DNA from: Thiosulfatihalobacter marinus
GTDB taxonomy: Bacteria > Pseudomonadota > Alphaproteobacteria > Rhodobacterales > Rhodobacteraceae
Length of the DNA stretch: 64,000 nucleotides
Assembly: GCF_016019955.1 (NCBI RefSeq)
Contig: NZ_JAECRZ010000012.1
Location: 1-64,000, forward strand
Direction: 5' to 3'
Part shown: one piece after another, positions 33,505-41,784 of the stretch
Numbering within the stretch: position 1 is the first letter of the stretch
Layout of the letters: the number at the start of each line of letters is the position of its first letter
The notes under the pieces: model-generated
The model's database searches: none
Seen by the model: only the letters and a program-made list of their open reading frames with translations
What the model was told of the DNA's origin: nothing
Program-made: the position numbers and the translations under genes

Positions 33505-34407
33505 ATGGAAATCAGTAGAGAAGCGGATACGCTGCGGGCGCTTTATCAGAATTGGACCGATCAGATGGTCGAGAACCCAGACCTGACGATCGCGAACTTG
33601 CGCAGCATGTTCGATGAATGGGGGCAGCCTGCTCTAGAGCCGGAAAACGTTAGCTACAAAAGCGATCATATCGGAGGAGTCGAGGCTATCTGGGCACTGC
33701 CTGTCGGGGCCGATACCTCGCGTGTAATTGTTTACACTCATGGTGGCGGCTTTGCCGTCGGCTCAGCCGATAGTCATCGGAAAATGGCAGGGCACCTCGC
33801 TAAGGTGCTTGGGGTTACGTCGGTGATCCTGCACTATCGACGCGCACCCGAGCACCCATTTCCGGCGCAGATCGAAGATGCGGTAGCCGCGTACACAGCA
33901 TTGCTGGATAAGGGCTTCAAGGCAAGAAATATTCTGACCGCTGGCGACAGTGCTGGCGGCAATCTTGCCATCGCCAGCGTGCTGAAATTTCGCGAACTTG
34001 GGCTGCCACTGCCCGGAGCGGTCATCGCATATTCGCCCTGGCTAGACATGGCGATGCGCGGGGAAACACTGGAAACCAACGCGGAAACCGATGCGCTAGT
34101 CGGGAAACCGATTCTCGAAGCGATGGCGGGAATGTTCCTCGGTGAAGGCACTGATCAGCTAAATCCGTTGGCCAACCCTCTGGAGAACGATTTCACCGGT
34201 TACCCGCCGCTTTATATCAATGCCGGAGGGGCTGAGACGCTTAGGAGCGATGCCGAGCGGTTGCACGAAAAGGCCAAGGCACAGGGCGTAAATGTGACCC
34301 TGTCTATCGTCGAAGGCATGCAGCATGTCTTTCCCGCGCTTTCGGGACGCGCGCCCGAGGCGAACGAGGAACTTGGTCGCATCGCCGCATGGTATCAGGC
34401 CCTCTGA
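33505..34407 (+). CDS. Alpha/beta hydrolase, hormone-sensitive lipase family (candidate lactone hydrolase)
   Basis: A 300-residue esterase from the ATG at 33505, with GGGAGGA a few bases upstream. The HSL signature is complete: oxyanion box HGGG (80-83 region), nucleophile in GDSAGG (about 149), Asp in LRSDAERL (about 249) and His in GMQHVFP (about 274). Acinetobacter ChnC, the epsilon-caprolactone hydrolase, has this size and fold, and the gene is directly followed by the Baeyer-Villiger monooxygenase. I therefore infer that it opens the lactone made by that enzyme to the omega-hydroxy acid. Confidence 0.88.
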   Translation: MEISREADTLRALYQNWTDQMVENPDLTIANLRSMFDEWGQPALEPENVSYKSDHIGGVEAIWALPVGADTSRVIVYTHGGGFAVGSADSHRKMAGHLAKVLGVTSVILHYRRAPEHPFPAQIEDAVAAYTALLDKGFKARNILTAGDSAGGNLAIASVLKFRELGLPLPGAVIAYSPWLDMAMRGETLETNAETDALVGKPILEAMAGMFLGEGTDQLNPLANPLENDFTGYPPLYINAGGAETLRSDAERLHEKAKAQGVNVTLSIVEGMQHVFPALSGRAPEANEELGRIAAWYQAL

Positions 34408-34532
34408 CACCTGTACTCGCACTGCATTGCGGTGCGGTGCGGTGCGGTGCGAGAGAAACCCCTACGACACATTCATCTGCCATCTCACCCGCAAACTGCG
34501 GGGCGGAGCAGTCTTACTCTGGGAGGAGTGAC

Positions 34533-36170
34533 ATGAACATTCAGACTGAGATTACTAAAACATCCGGAGCGGATTACGACGCAGTCGTCATTGGCGCGGG
34601 CTTCGGCGGGCTTTACGCCGTCCACAAACTTCGCAACGAGCAGGGACTGAACGTCCGGGGCTATGACAGCGCCAGTGACGTTGGCGGCACCTGGTGGTGG
34701 AACCGATATCCCGGTGCGCTGTCGGACACGGAAAGCTATGTCTACCGCTATTCTTTTGACAAAGAGTTGCTTCAAAAAGGCCGCTGGAAAACGCGGTATC
34801 TGACCCAGCCCGAGATCCTCGAATACATGAACGAGGTGGCGGATCATCTCGATCTCCGACGCAGCTACAAGTTCGACACCAAGGTGGACGGCGCGCACTA
34901 TAATGAAAAAACCGGTCTCTGGAACGTGATCACTGATAGTGGTGAGACAGTTACCGCCAAATACCTTGTCACTGGCCTCGGTCTCTTGTCCGCAACGAAT
35001 GTTCCAAAATTCAAGGGCATCGATGATTTCAAAGGCCGTATCTTACACACAGGTGCCTGGCCCGACGGCGTGGACTTGAGCAACAAACGCGTGGGCATTA
35101 TTGGCACTGGCTCGACCGGTGTGCAGGTTATTACAGCAACGGCACCAGTTGCAAAACACCTGACTGTTTTTCAGCGCTCTGCACAATATGTCGTGCCGAT
35201 TGGGAACACCCCGCAAGACGATGCTACCATCGCAGAGCAAAAGGCAAACTACGATAGTATCTGGAATCAAGTGAAGAATTCTGTTGTGGCCTTCGGCTTC
35301 GAAGAAAGCGTCAAGCCCGCCGAAACCGCCTCCCCCGAAGAACGGGAGCGGGTCTTCGAAGCCGCCTGGCAGCGCGGCGGTGGTTTCTATTTCATGTTTG
35401 GCACCTTTTGCGATATTGCGACCAGCCAAGTGGCCAATGATGCGGCCGCTGACTTCATCAAGGGCAAAATCAAGAAAATCGTGAAGGACCCCAAGGTCGC
35501 AGAGAAACTGACGCCGAAGGACCTTTACGCCAAGCGCCCGCTTTGCGGAAACAACTATTACGAGGTCTACAACCGAGACAACGTGACCCTCGCCGACGTT
35601 AAGGCCGATCCGATCGCAGAGTTCACTCCGAACGGCATACGTCTCGAAAGCGGCGAGGAGCATGAGCTTGACATCGTAATCTTTGCCACTGGCTTCGATG
35701 CGGTCGACGGCAATTACGTCAAAATGGACCTCCGCGGACGCGGAGGCGTGACCATGCGCGACACTTGGAAGGAAGGCCCGCTCGGTTACCTCGGCATGAT
35801 GGAGGTCGACTTCCCGAACTTCTTCATGATCCTTGGCCCTAATGGCCCCTTCACCAACCTGCCCCCCAGCATTGAGACGCAAGTCGAATGGATCGCTGAC
35901 ACGATTTGCACGGTGGAAGAAGAGGGGGTTCGAAATGTGGAGCCAACCGTGGAAGCGCGCGATGCTTGGGTTCGCACCTGTCGTGAAATCGCCGACATGA
36001 CACTCTTCCCCAAAGCTGAAAGCTGGATCTTCGGCGCAAATATCCCCGGAAAGAAGAATGCAGTAATGTTCTACATGGCCGGGATTGGCAATTACCGAAA
36101 TGCCATTAATGCAGTGAAGGAGGAAGGTTATACATCCCTGATCCGCAACCGCACTGCCGAGAAGGTGTAA
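34533..36170 (+). CDS. Baeyer-Villiger monooxygenase (cyclohexanone monooxygenase-like)
   Basis: A 545-residue flavoprotein from the ATG at 34533 (GGGAGGAG upstream). It has two Rossmann motifs, GAGFGG (21-26) for FAD and GTGSTG (191-196) for NADPH, and between them the Baeyer-Villiger fingerprint FKGRILHTGAWP (166-177, pattern FxGxxxHxxxWP). GGTWWWNRYPGA (51-62) is also typical. Length and motifs fit type I enzymes such as cyclohexanone and cyclopentanone monooxygenase. It inserts oxygen next to the carbonyl to give a lactone. Exact ring size cannot be read from the sequence. Confidence 0.93.
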   Translation: MNIQTEITKTSGADYDAVVIGAGFGGLYAVHKLRNEQGLNVRGYDSASDVGGTWWWNRYPGALSDTESYVYRYSFDKELLQKGRWKTRYLTQPEILEYMNEVADHLDLRRSYKFDTKVDGAHYNEKTGLWNVITDSGETVTAKYLVTGLGLLSATNVPKFKGIDDFKGRILHTGAWPDGVDLSNKRVGIIGTGSTGVQVITATAPVAKHLTVFQRSAQYVVPIGNTPQDDATIAEQKANYDSIWNQVKNSVVAFGFEESVKPAETASPEERERVFEAAWQRGGGFYFMFGTFCDIATSQVANDAAADFIKGKIKKIVKDPKVAEKLTPKDLYAKRPLCGNNYYEVYNRDNVTLADVKADPIAEFTPNGIRLESGEEHELDIVIFATGFDAVDGNYVKMDLRGRGGVTMRDTWKEGPLGYLGMMEVDFPNFFMILGPNGPFTNLPPSIETQVEWIADTICTVEEEGVRNVEPTVEARDAWVRTCREIADMTLFPKAESWIFGANIPGKKNAVMFYMAGIGNYRNAINAVKEEGYTSLIRNRTAEKV

Positions 36171-36174
36171 AGAA

Positions 36175-36205
36175 TTCCGCCGGGCATCAAGAATCCCCGG
36201 CGGAA
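36175..36205 (+). terminator. Hairpin after the monooxygenase gene
   Basis: TTCCGCCGGG (36175-36184) and CCCGGCGGAA (36196-36205) form a perfect 10-bp stem with an 11-nt loop, 5 bp after the stop. There is no T-run, so it may be a processing or mRNA-stabilising hairpin rather than a full terminator. Confidence 0.55.
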
Positions 36206-36242
36206 CCAATTAAATTTGTTCATGAAAACTAGGGAGAGAGAT

Positions 36243-36998
36243 TTGGGAAGGGTATTCGGAAAAGTCGCACTGGTAACAGGTGGAGCGATGGGCATGGGAA
36301 AAGCCCATTGTGAAACGCTGGCACGTGAAGGTGCGCATGTATTTGTAACCGACCGTGACACGGAAGCGGCTGAAAGCGTAGTGAAAGGTATCATTGAAGC
36401 CGGAGGGAAGGCGGAATTCATTCAACATGACGTGACGCTTGAAGAAGATTGGAAGAATGTCATCTCTACGGTGCAATCAAGTGCTGGTCGGCTTGATGTG
36501 CTAGTGAACAACGCTGGCATTCTCATTCTTAAGCCGCTCCACGAAACCTCGCCTGACGAATTTGACATGACGTTCAACGTCAATGTACGCGGTATTTATC
36601 TCGGCATCCGAGCCGCGGTTCCATTGATGAAAGAGGCCGAAAAGGCATCTATTATCAATATTTCTTCAATCTATGGGATTGTTGGAGCCGCTTCGGCGGG
36701 AGCCTACATTGGATCCAAAGGCGCCGTACGGATGTTGACGAAATCCTGCGCAGTCGACCTGGCTGAAAGTGGCATACGCGTGAATTCGATCCATCCCGGT
36801 GTCATCGATACTCCCATGACAAAAGATCTGCTACACGCCGACGAAGTTACCCGGCAGGCAATTCTGGGGGCGACGCTGCTCAAGCGACCAAGCAAACCTG
36901 AAGAGGTTTCGAATGCGGTCCTGTTCCTCGCATCGGATGAGTCATCGTTCGTTCACGGAGCAGAGATTGTAGTAGATGGCGGTTATACTGCGAATTGA
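36243..36998 (+). CDS. Short-chain dehydrogenase/reductase (candidate cyclohexanol dehydrogenase)
   Basis: A classical 250-residue SDR. NAD-binding TGGAMGMGKA near the N-terminus, NNAG, and the catalytic set Ser (NISSIYG), Tyr and Lys (AYIGSKGAV). The likely start is the TTG at 36243, placed seven bases after AGGGAGAG and giving MGRVFGKVALVTGG; an ATG at 36222 would add seven residues. Next to the monooxygenase, it most likely oxidises the cyclic alcohol to the ketone (ChnA role), though it could act on other alcohols. Confidence 0.88.
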   Translation: MGRVFGKVALVTGGAMGMGKAHCETLAREGAHVFVTDRDTEAAESVVKGIIEAGGKAEFIQHDVTLEEDWKNVISTVQSSAGRLDVLVNNAGILILKPLHETSPDEFDMTFNVNVRGIYLGIRAAVPLMKEAEKASIINISSIYGIVGAASAGAYIGSKGAVRMLTKSCAVDLAESGIRVNSIHPGVIDTPMTKDLLHADEVTRQAILGATLLKRPSKPEEVSNAVLFLASDESSFVHGAEIVVDGGYTAN

Positions 36999-37014
36999 CA
37001 GGGACCCATCCCGA

Positions 37015-37041
37015 GTAACGGCTCGGAATCCGGGCCGTTAC
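37015..37041 (+). terminator. Strong hairpin between the SDR and etfB
   Basis: GTAACGGC (37015-37022) pairs with GCCGTTAC (37034-37041), and the stem continues inward by a wobble and further pairs to a tiny loop. There is no poly-T tail. It probably separates the SDR transcript from etfBA. Confidence 0.55.
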
Positions 37042-37074
37042 CACCATTGCAAATTTTGAAAACGATAAAAGCCA

Positions 37075-37833
37075 ATGAAAATAATTGCTCCTATAAAACG
37101 CCTAATTGACCACAACGTGAAGGTTCGCGTTAAGGCGGACGGGAGCGGAGTTGATCTCGCGAATGTGAAGATGTCGATGAACCCGTTCGACGAGATTGCG
37201 GTCGAAGAGGCGATCCGGCTGAAGGAAGCGGGCAAGGCGGACGAGGTTGTCGTCGTCTCGATCGGCGTGAAGCAGGCGCAGGAAACGCTGCGCACGGCGC
37301 TGGCGATGGGCGCGGACCGGGCGATCCTGGTTGTGGCCGCCGATGACGTGCACCAGGACATCGAGCCGCTGGCGGTGGCCAAGATCCTGAAGGCCGTGAT
37401 CGACGCCGAGGCGCCGGGCCTGGTGATCGCGGGCAAGCAGGCGATCGACAATGACATGAACGCCACCGGCCAGATGCTGGCGGCGCTGCTGGGCTGGGGC
37501 CAGGCGACCTATGCCTCCGAGGTCGGGATCGAAGGCGATCATGCCGTCGTGACCCGCGAAGTGGATGGCGGGTTGCAGACGATCAAGGTCAAGCTGCCGG
37601 CGATCGTCACCGCCGATTTGCGCCTGAACGAGCCGCGCTATGCCTCGCTGCCCAACATCATGAAGGCCAAGAAGAAGCCGCTGGATGAGAAGACCGCCGC
37701 CGATTACGGCGTCGATGTCACCCCGCGCCTGGAGATTGTGAAAACCGCCGAGCCCGCCGCACGGTCGGCAGGCGAGATGGTCGGCTCGGTCGACGAGCTG
37801 GTGTCGAAACTGAAAGAAAAGGGGATCGTGTAA
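37075..37833 (+). CDS. etfB: Electron transfer flavoprotein subunit beta
   Basis: A 252-residue ETF beta subunit: [40 protein letters not shown] and the C-terminal [14 protein letters not shown]. It carries electrons from the acyl-CoA dehydrogenase to ETF-ubiquinone oxidoreductase. The first about 20 codons are AT-rich like the surrounding island ([14 protein letters not shown]), but after about 37130 the gene switches to strongly GC-ending codons and to a sequence that reads like the housekeeping Rhodobacteraceae protein. Its stop overlaps the etfA start by one base. Confidence 0.95.
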   Translation: MKIIAPIKRLIDHNVKVRVKADGSGVDLANVKMSMNPFDEIAVEEAIRLKEAGKADEVVVVSIGVKQAQETLRTALAMGADRAILVVAADDVHQDIEPLAVAKILKAVIDAEAPGLVIAGKQAIDNDMNATGQMLAALLGWGQATYASEVGIEGDHAVVTREVDGGLQTIKVKLPAIVTADLRLNEPRYASLPNIMKAKKKPLDEKTAADYGVDVTPRLEIVKTAEPAARSAGEMVGSVDELVSKLKEKGIV

Positions 37834-38759
37834 TGGCTGTTCTTCTCCTTGCAGAAATCGCCGGTGGCGCGCTGGCGCTGGACGCCACCGCCAAGGCGGT
37901 GACCGCTGCCAAATCGCTGGGCGATGTGACCGTTCTGGTTGCGGGCCCTGCTGCTGCGGGTCAGGCCGCGTCGCAGATCGACGGCGTGGCGAAGGTTGTG
38001 GTCGCGGATGACGCGGCCTACGCCAACGGCCTGGCCGAGCCGGTCGCCGATCTGGTGGTCAGCCTGGCAGGCAATTATGAACATATCGTTGCTCCCTCCA
38101 CGGCAAGCGCGAAAAACATCCTGCCGCGCGTTGCGGCGCTGCTGGATGTGATGGTTCTGTCGGACGTGACGGCCATCCTGGACGGGTCCACGTTCGAGCG
38201 CCCGATCTACGCGGGCAACGCGATGCAGACGGTAAAGTCCAACGATTCCAAGAAGTTACTGACCGTCCGCACCACCGCCTTCGACGCGGCTGGCCAGGGT
38301 GGCTCGGCCGCCGTCGAGGCCATCGCAGCAGCCGGCAACGCGGGCCTGAGCGCCTGGGTCGAGGACAAGGTCGCGGCGTCGGATCGTCCGGAACTGACCT
38401 CGGCCAAGGTCGTGGTCTCGGGCGGGCGCGGCGTCGGTTCCGAGGAAAATTTCGCGATTATTGAAGCACTTGCGGACAAACTGGGTGCTGCCGTCGGCGC
38501 CTCGCGCGCGGCTGTGGACTCTGGGTTCGCACCGAACGACTGGCAGGTCGGCCAGACCGGCAAGGTCGTGGCGCCCGAGCTGTATATCGCGGTCGGGATT
38601 TCCGGGGCAATTCAACACCTTGCGGGGATGAAGGACAGTAAGGTCATCGTCGCCATCAACAAGGACGAAGAGGCCCCCATCTTCCAAATCGCCGATTACG
38701 GCCTCGTCGCAGACCTCTTCGACGCAGTCCCGGACCTGACAAAGGCACTCAAAGAATGA
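37833..38759 (+). CDS. etfA: Electron transfer flavoprotein subunit alpha
   Basis: A 308-residue ETF alpha subunit. N-terminal [22 protein letters not shown], middle [17 protein letters not shown], and the C-terminal FAD-binding domain with [55 protein letters not shown] and [18 protein letters not shown]. It binds FAD and pairs with EtfB to accept electrons from the island's acyl-CoA dehydrogenase. It overlaps the thiolase start by four bases. Codon use is GC-rich as in the body of etfB. Confidence 0.95.
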   Translation: MAVLLLAEIAGGALALDATAKAVTAAKSLGDVTVLVAGPAAAGQAASQIDGVAKVVVADDAAYANGLAEPVADLVVSLAGNYEHIVAPSTASAKNILPRVAALLDVMVLSDVTAILDGSTFERPIYAGNAMQTVKSNDSKKLLTVRTTAFDAAGQGGSAAVEAIAAAGNAGLSAWVEDKVAASDRPELTSAKVVVSGGRGVGSEENFAIIEALADKLGAAVGASRAAVDSGFAPNDWQVGQTGKVVAPELYIAVGISGAIQHLAGMKDSKVIVAINKDEEAPIFQIADYGLVADLFDAVPDLTKALKE

Positions 38760-39955
38760 CAAACGTCTATATCTGCGATTACATCCGCACACCAATCGGT
38801 CGCTATGGCGGCGCGCTTTCTTCTGTGCGAGCCGACGATCTTGGCGCAATCCCACTCAGGGCCTTGGCCAGCCGAAACCCGGGGCTAGATCTAGCGACCA
38901 TTGACGAAGTGATTTTTGGCTGCGCCAACCAAGCGGGAGAGGACAACCGTAATGTTGCTCGCATGTCGCTTCTACTAGCTGGATTTCCGGATTGTGTACC
39001 GGGGACAACAATGAATCGGTTGTGCGGGTCGGGCATGGATGCGATAATCACGGCCGCCCGCGCTATCAAATCAGGAGAGGCCGATCTCATTGTCGCAGGT
39101 GGTGTGGAAAGCATGTCGCGTGCTCCGTTTGTGATGCCAAAAGCTACAACAGTATTCTCGCGCGAGAATAGTGTGGAAGACACCACCATCGGCTGGCGCT
39201 TCGTCAATAGACTGATGAAGAGCCAATACGGCGTCGACAGTATGCCTGAAACGGCCGAAAACGTGGCTGAAGTCTTCGGCATCAACCGCGCCGACCAAGA
39301 TGCTTTCGCCCTACATTCCCAGCAAAAGGCGAGCGTTGCTATGGCGAACGGTCGTTTGGCCCGTGAAATTGTCCCGGTAGAGATTCCTCAGCGAAAGGGG
39401 GAGCCAAAGATCGTCGTACAGGATGAACACCCTCGCGCGAGTACGACTTTGGAAGCGCTCGCCCAACTGAAAACTTTCGTAAAAGCGGATGGCACGGTAA
39501 CCGCAGGGAATTCTTCAGGCGTGAACGATGGTGCCGCAGCATTGATCCTTGCCACCAGCGACGTCGCAAAAAAATTTGGCCTCACGCCGGTCGCAAGGGT
39601 CTTGGGCGGCGCAACCGCCGGCGTTGCACCGCGCATCATGGGTTTCGGGCCGGCACCGGCGTCGAAAAAGCTGATGGCGCGACTTGGACTGAAACAAGAA
39701 GACTTCTCGGTGATCGAACTTAACGAAGCCTTTGCTTCGCAGGGTCTGGCCACACTACGGCACCTGGGGATCGCGGATGATGATGCCCGCGTGAACCCAA
39801 ACGGCGGCGCTATTGCTCTCGGCCATCCGCTTGGCATGTCGGGTGCCCGCATCACCGGCTCAGCGATGCTGGACCTCAAACCTGGAGAAAAGTCGTTGTC
39901 GACCATGTGTATTGGCGTGGGACAGGGAATTGCAATCGCACTCGAAGCTGTCTGA
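38756..39955 (+). CDS. Acetyl-CoA acyltransferase (3-oxoadipyl-CoA thiolase-like)
   Basis: A 399-residue thiolase. Nucleophile Cys90 in NRLCGSGMDAI, His near 357 in GGAIALGHPLGMSGAR and the second Cys near 385 in CIGVGQG. The start RTPIGRYGGALSSVRADDL and the length resemble PcaF/PaaJ-type beta-ketoadipyl-CoA thiolases, which fits a C6 dicarboxylate pathway ending in succinyl-CoA and acetyl-CoA. It is the last gene of the catabolic plus arm. Confidence 0.92.
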   Translation: MTNVYICDYIRTPIGRYGGALSSVRADDLGAIPLRALASRNPGLDLATIDEVIFGCANQAGEDNRNVARMSLLLAGFPDCVPGTTMNRLCGSGMDAIITAARAIKSGEADLIVAGGVESMSRAPFVMPKATTVFSRENSVEDTTIGWRFVNRLMKSQYGVDSMPETAENVAEVFGINRADQDAFALHSQQKASVAMANGRLAREIVPVEIPQRKGEPKIVVQDEHPRASTTLEALAQLKTFVKADGTVTAGNSSGVNDGAAALILATSDVAKKFGLTPVARVLGGATAGVAPRIMGFGPAPASKKLMARLGLKQEDFSVIELNEAFASQGLATLRHLGIADDDARVNPNGGAIALGHPLGMSGARITGSAMLDLKPGEKSLSTMCIGVGQGIAIALEAV

Positions 39956-40278
39956 GGTGCCGTGACAGCCTAAAAATTACCATAATCATGTTTACGCGAT
40001 TATTGGTCGACCCCAAATTTTCCGTGTAGAATTCGCCCTCTACCACCTCCCTGTGGGCGATACCCTGGCGGTACCGGAACCTCTCTCCGGTGCCGCCCTT
40101 TCCTGAAAGAACGATTGAACGGCCCATAATGTTTGCGAGACGGATCATCACGTGACCTGCGTTTCGGCAGGCATTCCATTCCGGCGATCTCGCGCCATCC
40201 CAAGATTTCTTCTCTGCACTTCCGAATGTAACATATATCGCGTGGCGATATTTCGCGCATCGTGTCCGTTTCAACGGC
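39956..40278. other. Intergenic region before the XRE regulator
   Basis: No gene is supported in these 323 bp. The right part holds the palindrome at 40235-40251 and presumably the XRE gene's promoter. The left part is the end of the catabolic island and shows no clear terminator. Confidence 0.6.
40235..40251. promoter_or_regulatory. Candidate operator of the XRE regulator
   Basis: ATATCGC (40235-40241), GTG, GCGATAT (40245-40251) is a perfect inverted repeat, 28 bp upstream of the regulator start. Small XRE repressors usually bind such a site to control themselves. Confidence 0.6.
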
Positions 40279-40488
40279 ATGAACTTGCGGGACCGTGTAG
40301 CACTAAACATCCAGGAATTGAGACGCGCCCGCAGCCTCAGCCAGGAGGAGCTTGCTCATCGGGCCGATGTGAGTCGCGGCCATATGGGCAAGCTCGAGAA
40401 CGCCAAGTTCGCGGCCTCCCTCGACCTTCTCGAACGTATCGCCAAAGCACTGAACGTAGATCCAGCAGAGCTCTTCACAAAACGCTAG
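40279..40488 (+). CDS. Small XRE-family (Cro/CI-type) regulator
   Basis: A 69-residue single-domain HTH protein: NIQELRRARSLSQEELAHRADVSRGHMGKLENAKFAASLDLLERIAKALNVDPAELF. It is all HTH_3 with no effector domain. It lies about 1 kb before the type IV secretion operon and has a perfect palindrome upstream. It may repress itself and transfer functions; that target is inferred. Confidence 0.9.
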   Translation: MNLRDRVALNIQELRRARSLSQEELAHRADVSRGHMGKLENAKFAASLDLLERIAKALNVDPAELFTKR

Positions 40489-40564
40489 CCAGTTTTTGCC
40501 AGCCCCTGATGCGTCCTGGAGCGGAACGTCTCAAGAGGTAGTCAAATGGAGTGCAGAGAGTTCG

Positions 40565-40765
40565 ATGGGTAAGAAGAAGACAGGCTGGCCCTTCCAGAAC
40601 GGGTTTCTGAACGACGGTGCGCAGGAGATTCACCTGTTCACCGATTACCGTTGGAATGATGGCTCGGTGAGCCGCCGCTGGCATGTCGATCCAGAACGCT
40701 TTGATGCTTGTCTGGTCGAGCTTCGCCCAGTTTCCCTGAAGGCATCAGACCGTTCGGATCAGTAG
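40565..40765 (+). CDS. Small hypothetical protein
   Basis: A 66-residue protein from the ATG at 40565, beginning MGKKKTGWPFQNG and ending before the convergent gene, which it overlaps by 7 bp. It has many Trp, Arg and Asp residues (FTDYRWNDGSVSRRWHVDPERFD), which looks like a folded protein rather than chance. No family recognised, and the ribosome binding site is weak, so this is a moderate call. Confidence 0.45.
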   Translation: MGKKKTGWPFQNGFLNDGAQEIHLFTDYRWNDGSVSRRWHVDPERFDACLVELRPVSLKASDRSDQ

Positions 40766-41337
40766 GAGAACCACTCCGAGTGGCCCATGTTGCCCTCGTA
40801 GTCGCCGTATTCAACCATGATACTGCGCAAATAGAAGTACGAGGAACCTCCGCCGGTCGGATAGGCGATCTCCTGACCGCCTTCCGATACGAATGCCTCG
40901 GGCCAGGGCGTGTGGGATCGGTAGACCCGCTGGATGTACCGGCAGGTGCGGTTCTCTCGGTCGCAGGAACGGAGAGACCAGTCCCAATACTGTTCACCTC
41001 CCCTTTCTCTATAGGCTTGACCGGTGAACCAGATCACATGGGTGCGGTTCAGCCATTCGTATTCGGGCAGAGTGGTGTCGAGCTCGCCCTCCCCGCCGGG
41101 CCCGCCCAGCTCGACCGGCACATGTGCGAAGGTGCAGACCCCGAAGGGCGGCAGGCTCGGCCAGGGCGTGATGCGGCGGATCATAGTGCGATAGGCCCGT
41201 GCACAGACTGCGCTCGGGGGGAAGCCGCCAGCCATGCAGAGCATGATGGCGCAGTCGATGTCATAGGCCTGCGCCTTCCCCGGGGCTCCGAACACCGCCA
41301 TCACCCCCATCGCCGCTGCCATCGCCTGTCGCTTCAT
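40759..41337 (-). CDS. Exported hypothetical protein next to the transfer operon
   Basis: A 192-residue protein from the ATG at 41337 with a signal peptide (MKRQAMAAAMGVMAVFGAPGKAQA, cleavage after AQA). The mature part has several cysteines (DIDCAIMLCMAGGFP, SAVCARAY, RSCDRENRTC), suggesting periplasmic disulfides. It is Trp/Tyr-rich. I recall similar proteins encoded beside VirB operons of Rhodobacteraceae plasmids, with no known function. It is divergent from the operon, so both share the region 41338-41469. Confidence 0.75.
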   Translation of the reverse strand: MKRQAMAAAMGVMAVFGAPGKAQAYDIDCAIMLCMAGGFPPSAVCARAYRTMIRRITPWPSLPPFGVCTFAHVPVELGGPGGEGELDTTLPEYEWLNRTHVIWFTGQAYRERGGEQYWDWSLRSCDRENRTCRYIQRVYRSHTPWPEAFVSEGGQEIAYPTGGGSSYFYLRSIMVEYGDYEGNMGHSEWFSY

Positions 41338-41371
41338 GTCGCTCTCCCGCAAAAGTTGCGCAGACTATCGC

Positions 41372-41407
41372 GCAATATGTATTTATCTGCAATATGTCGT
41401 ATTGACT
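41372..41407 (+). promoter_or_regulatory. Candidate control region of the virB operon
   Basis: The repeat GCAATATGT occurs twice (41372-41380 and 41389-41397), directly before a -35-like TTGACT (41402-41407). A convincing -10 is not obvious. Direct repeats touching a -35 box suggest a regulator-binding site. Confidence 0.35.
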
Positions 41408-41469
41408 CCATATGACTTTATGGATTTAAGCGCAGGAAGTAGAAGGGCTCTCGTGGGGAGAGTCCGAAC

Positions 41470-41784
41470 ATGCCGATAGCGCGCAACCAGATCCTGATCA
41501 CCATCGATGGTGTCAAAGACCTGTCCGAACAGGGCATCGCGTTCCGCTGCCGGTATGAACTCGTGGGGTTCACGGACGATGGCAAGCCGCGCTACCAGTG
41601 CATCTACCTGCGCGAGGGTGAGCCGGAAGCCATTCTGGTCTCGACCCGGATCACCCCGCACGGGCCTGAGCCGCGGTATTTCAACATATGGCCAGGGCTC
41701 TTCAAACATCATCTCGAGTTCGGTGACGGGCGCGATCTGCGCTTTGGTCCTGACTACAGCATCACCCTCGAGGAGCGCGGCTGA
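41470..41784 (+). CDS. Conserved hypothetical protein at the head of the virB operon
   Basis: A 104-residue soluble protein: MPIARNQILITIDGVKDLSEQGIAFRC..., then YQCIYLREGEPEAILVSTRITPHGPEPRYFN and a DLRFGPDYSITLEERG end. It has no signal peptide or membrane segment. Function unknown. Position at the front of the secretion operon and the good GGGGAGAG site before its start support it as real. Its 3' end overlaps the likely start of the transglycosylase gene. Confidence 0.7.
   Translation: MPIARNQILITIDGVKDLSEQGIAFRCRYELVGFTDDGKPRYQCIYLREGEPEAILVSTRITPHGPEPRYFNIWPGLFKHHLEFGDGRDLRFGPDYSITLEERG

Noticed and set aside
35043-36209. A 388-codon minus-strand open frame opposite the monooxygenase
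   Set aside because: Antisense shadow of a gene with full Baeyer-Villiger motifs; no start signal.
39876-40310. Minus-strand frames after the thiolase gene
   Set aside because: No domain, no binding site, and low similarity to anything I recognise; the XRE gene and its palindrome explain the right part.
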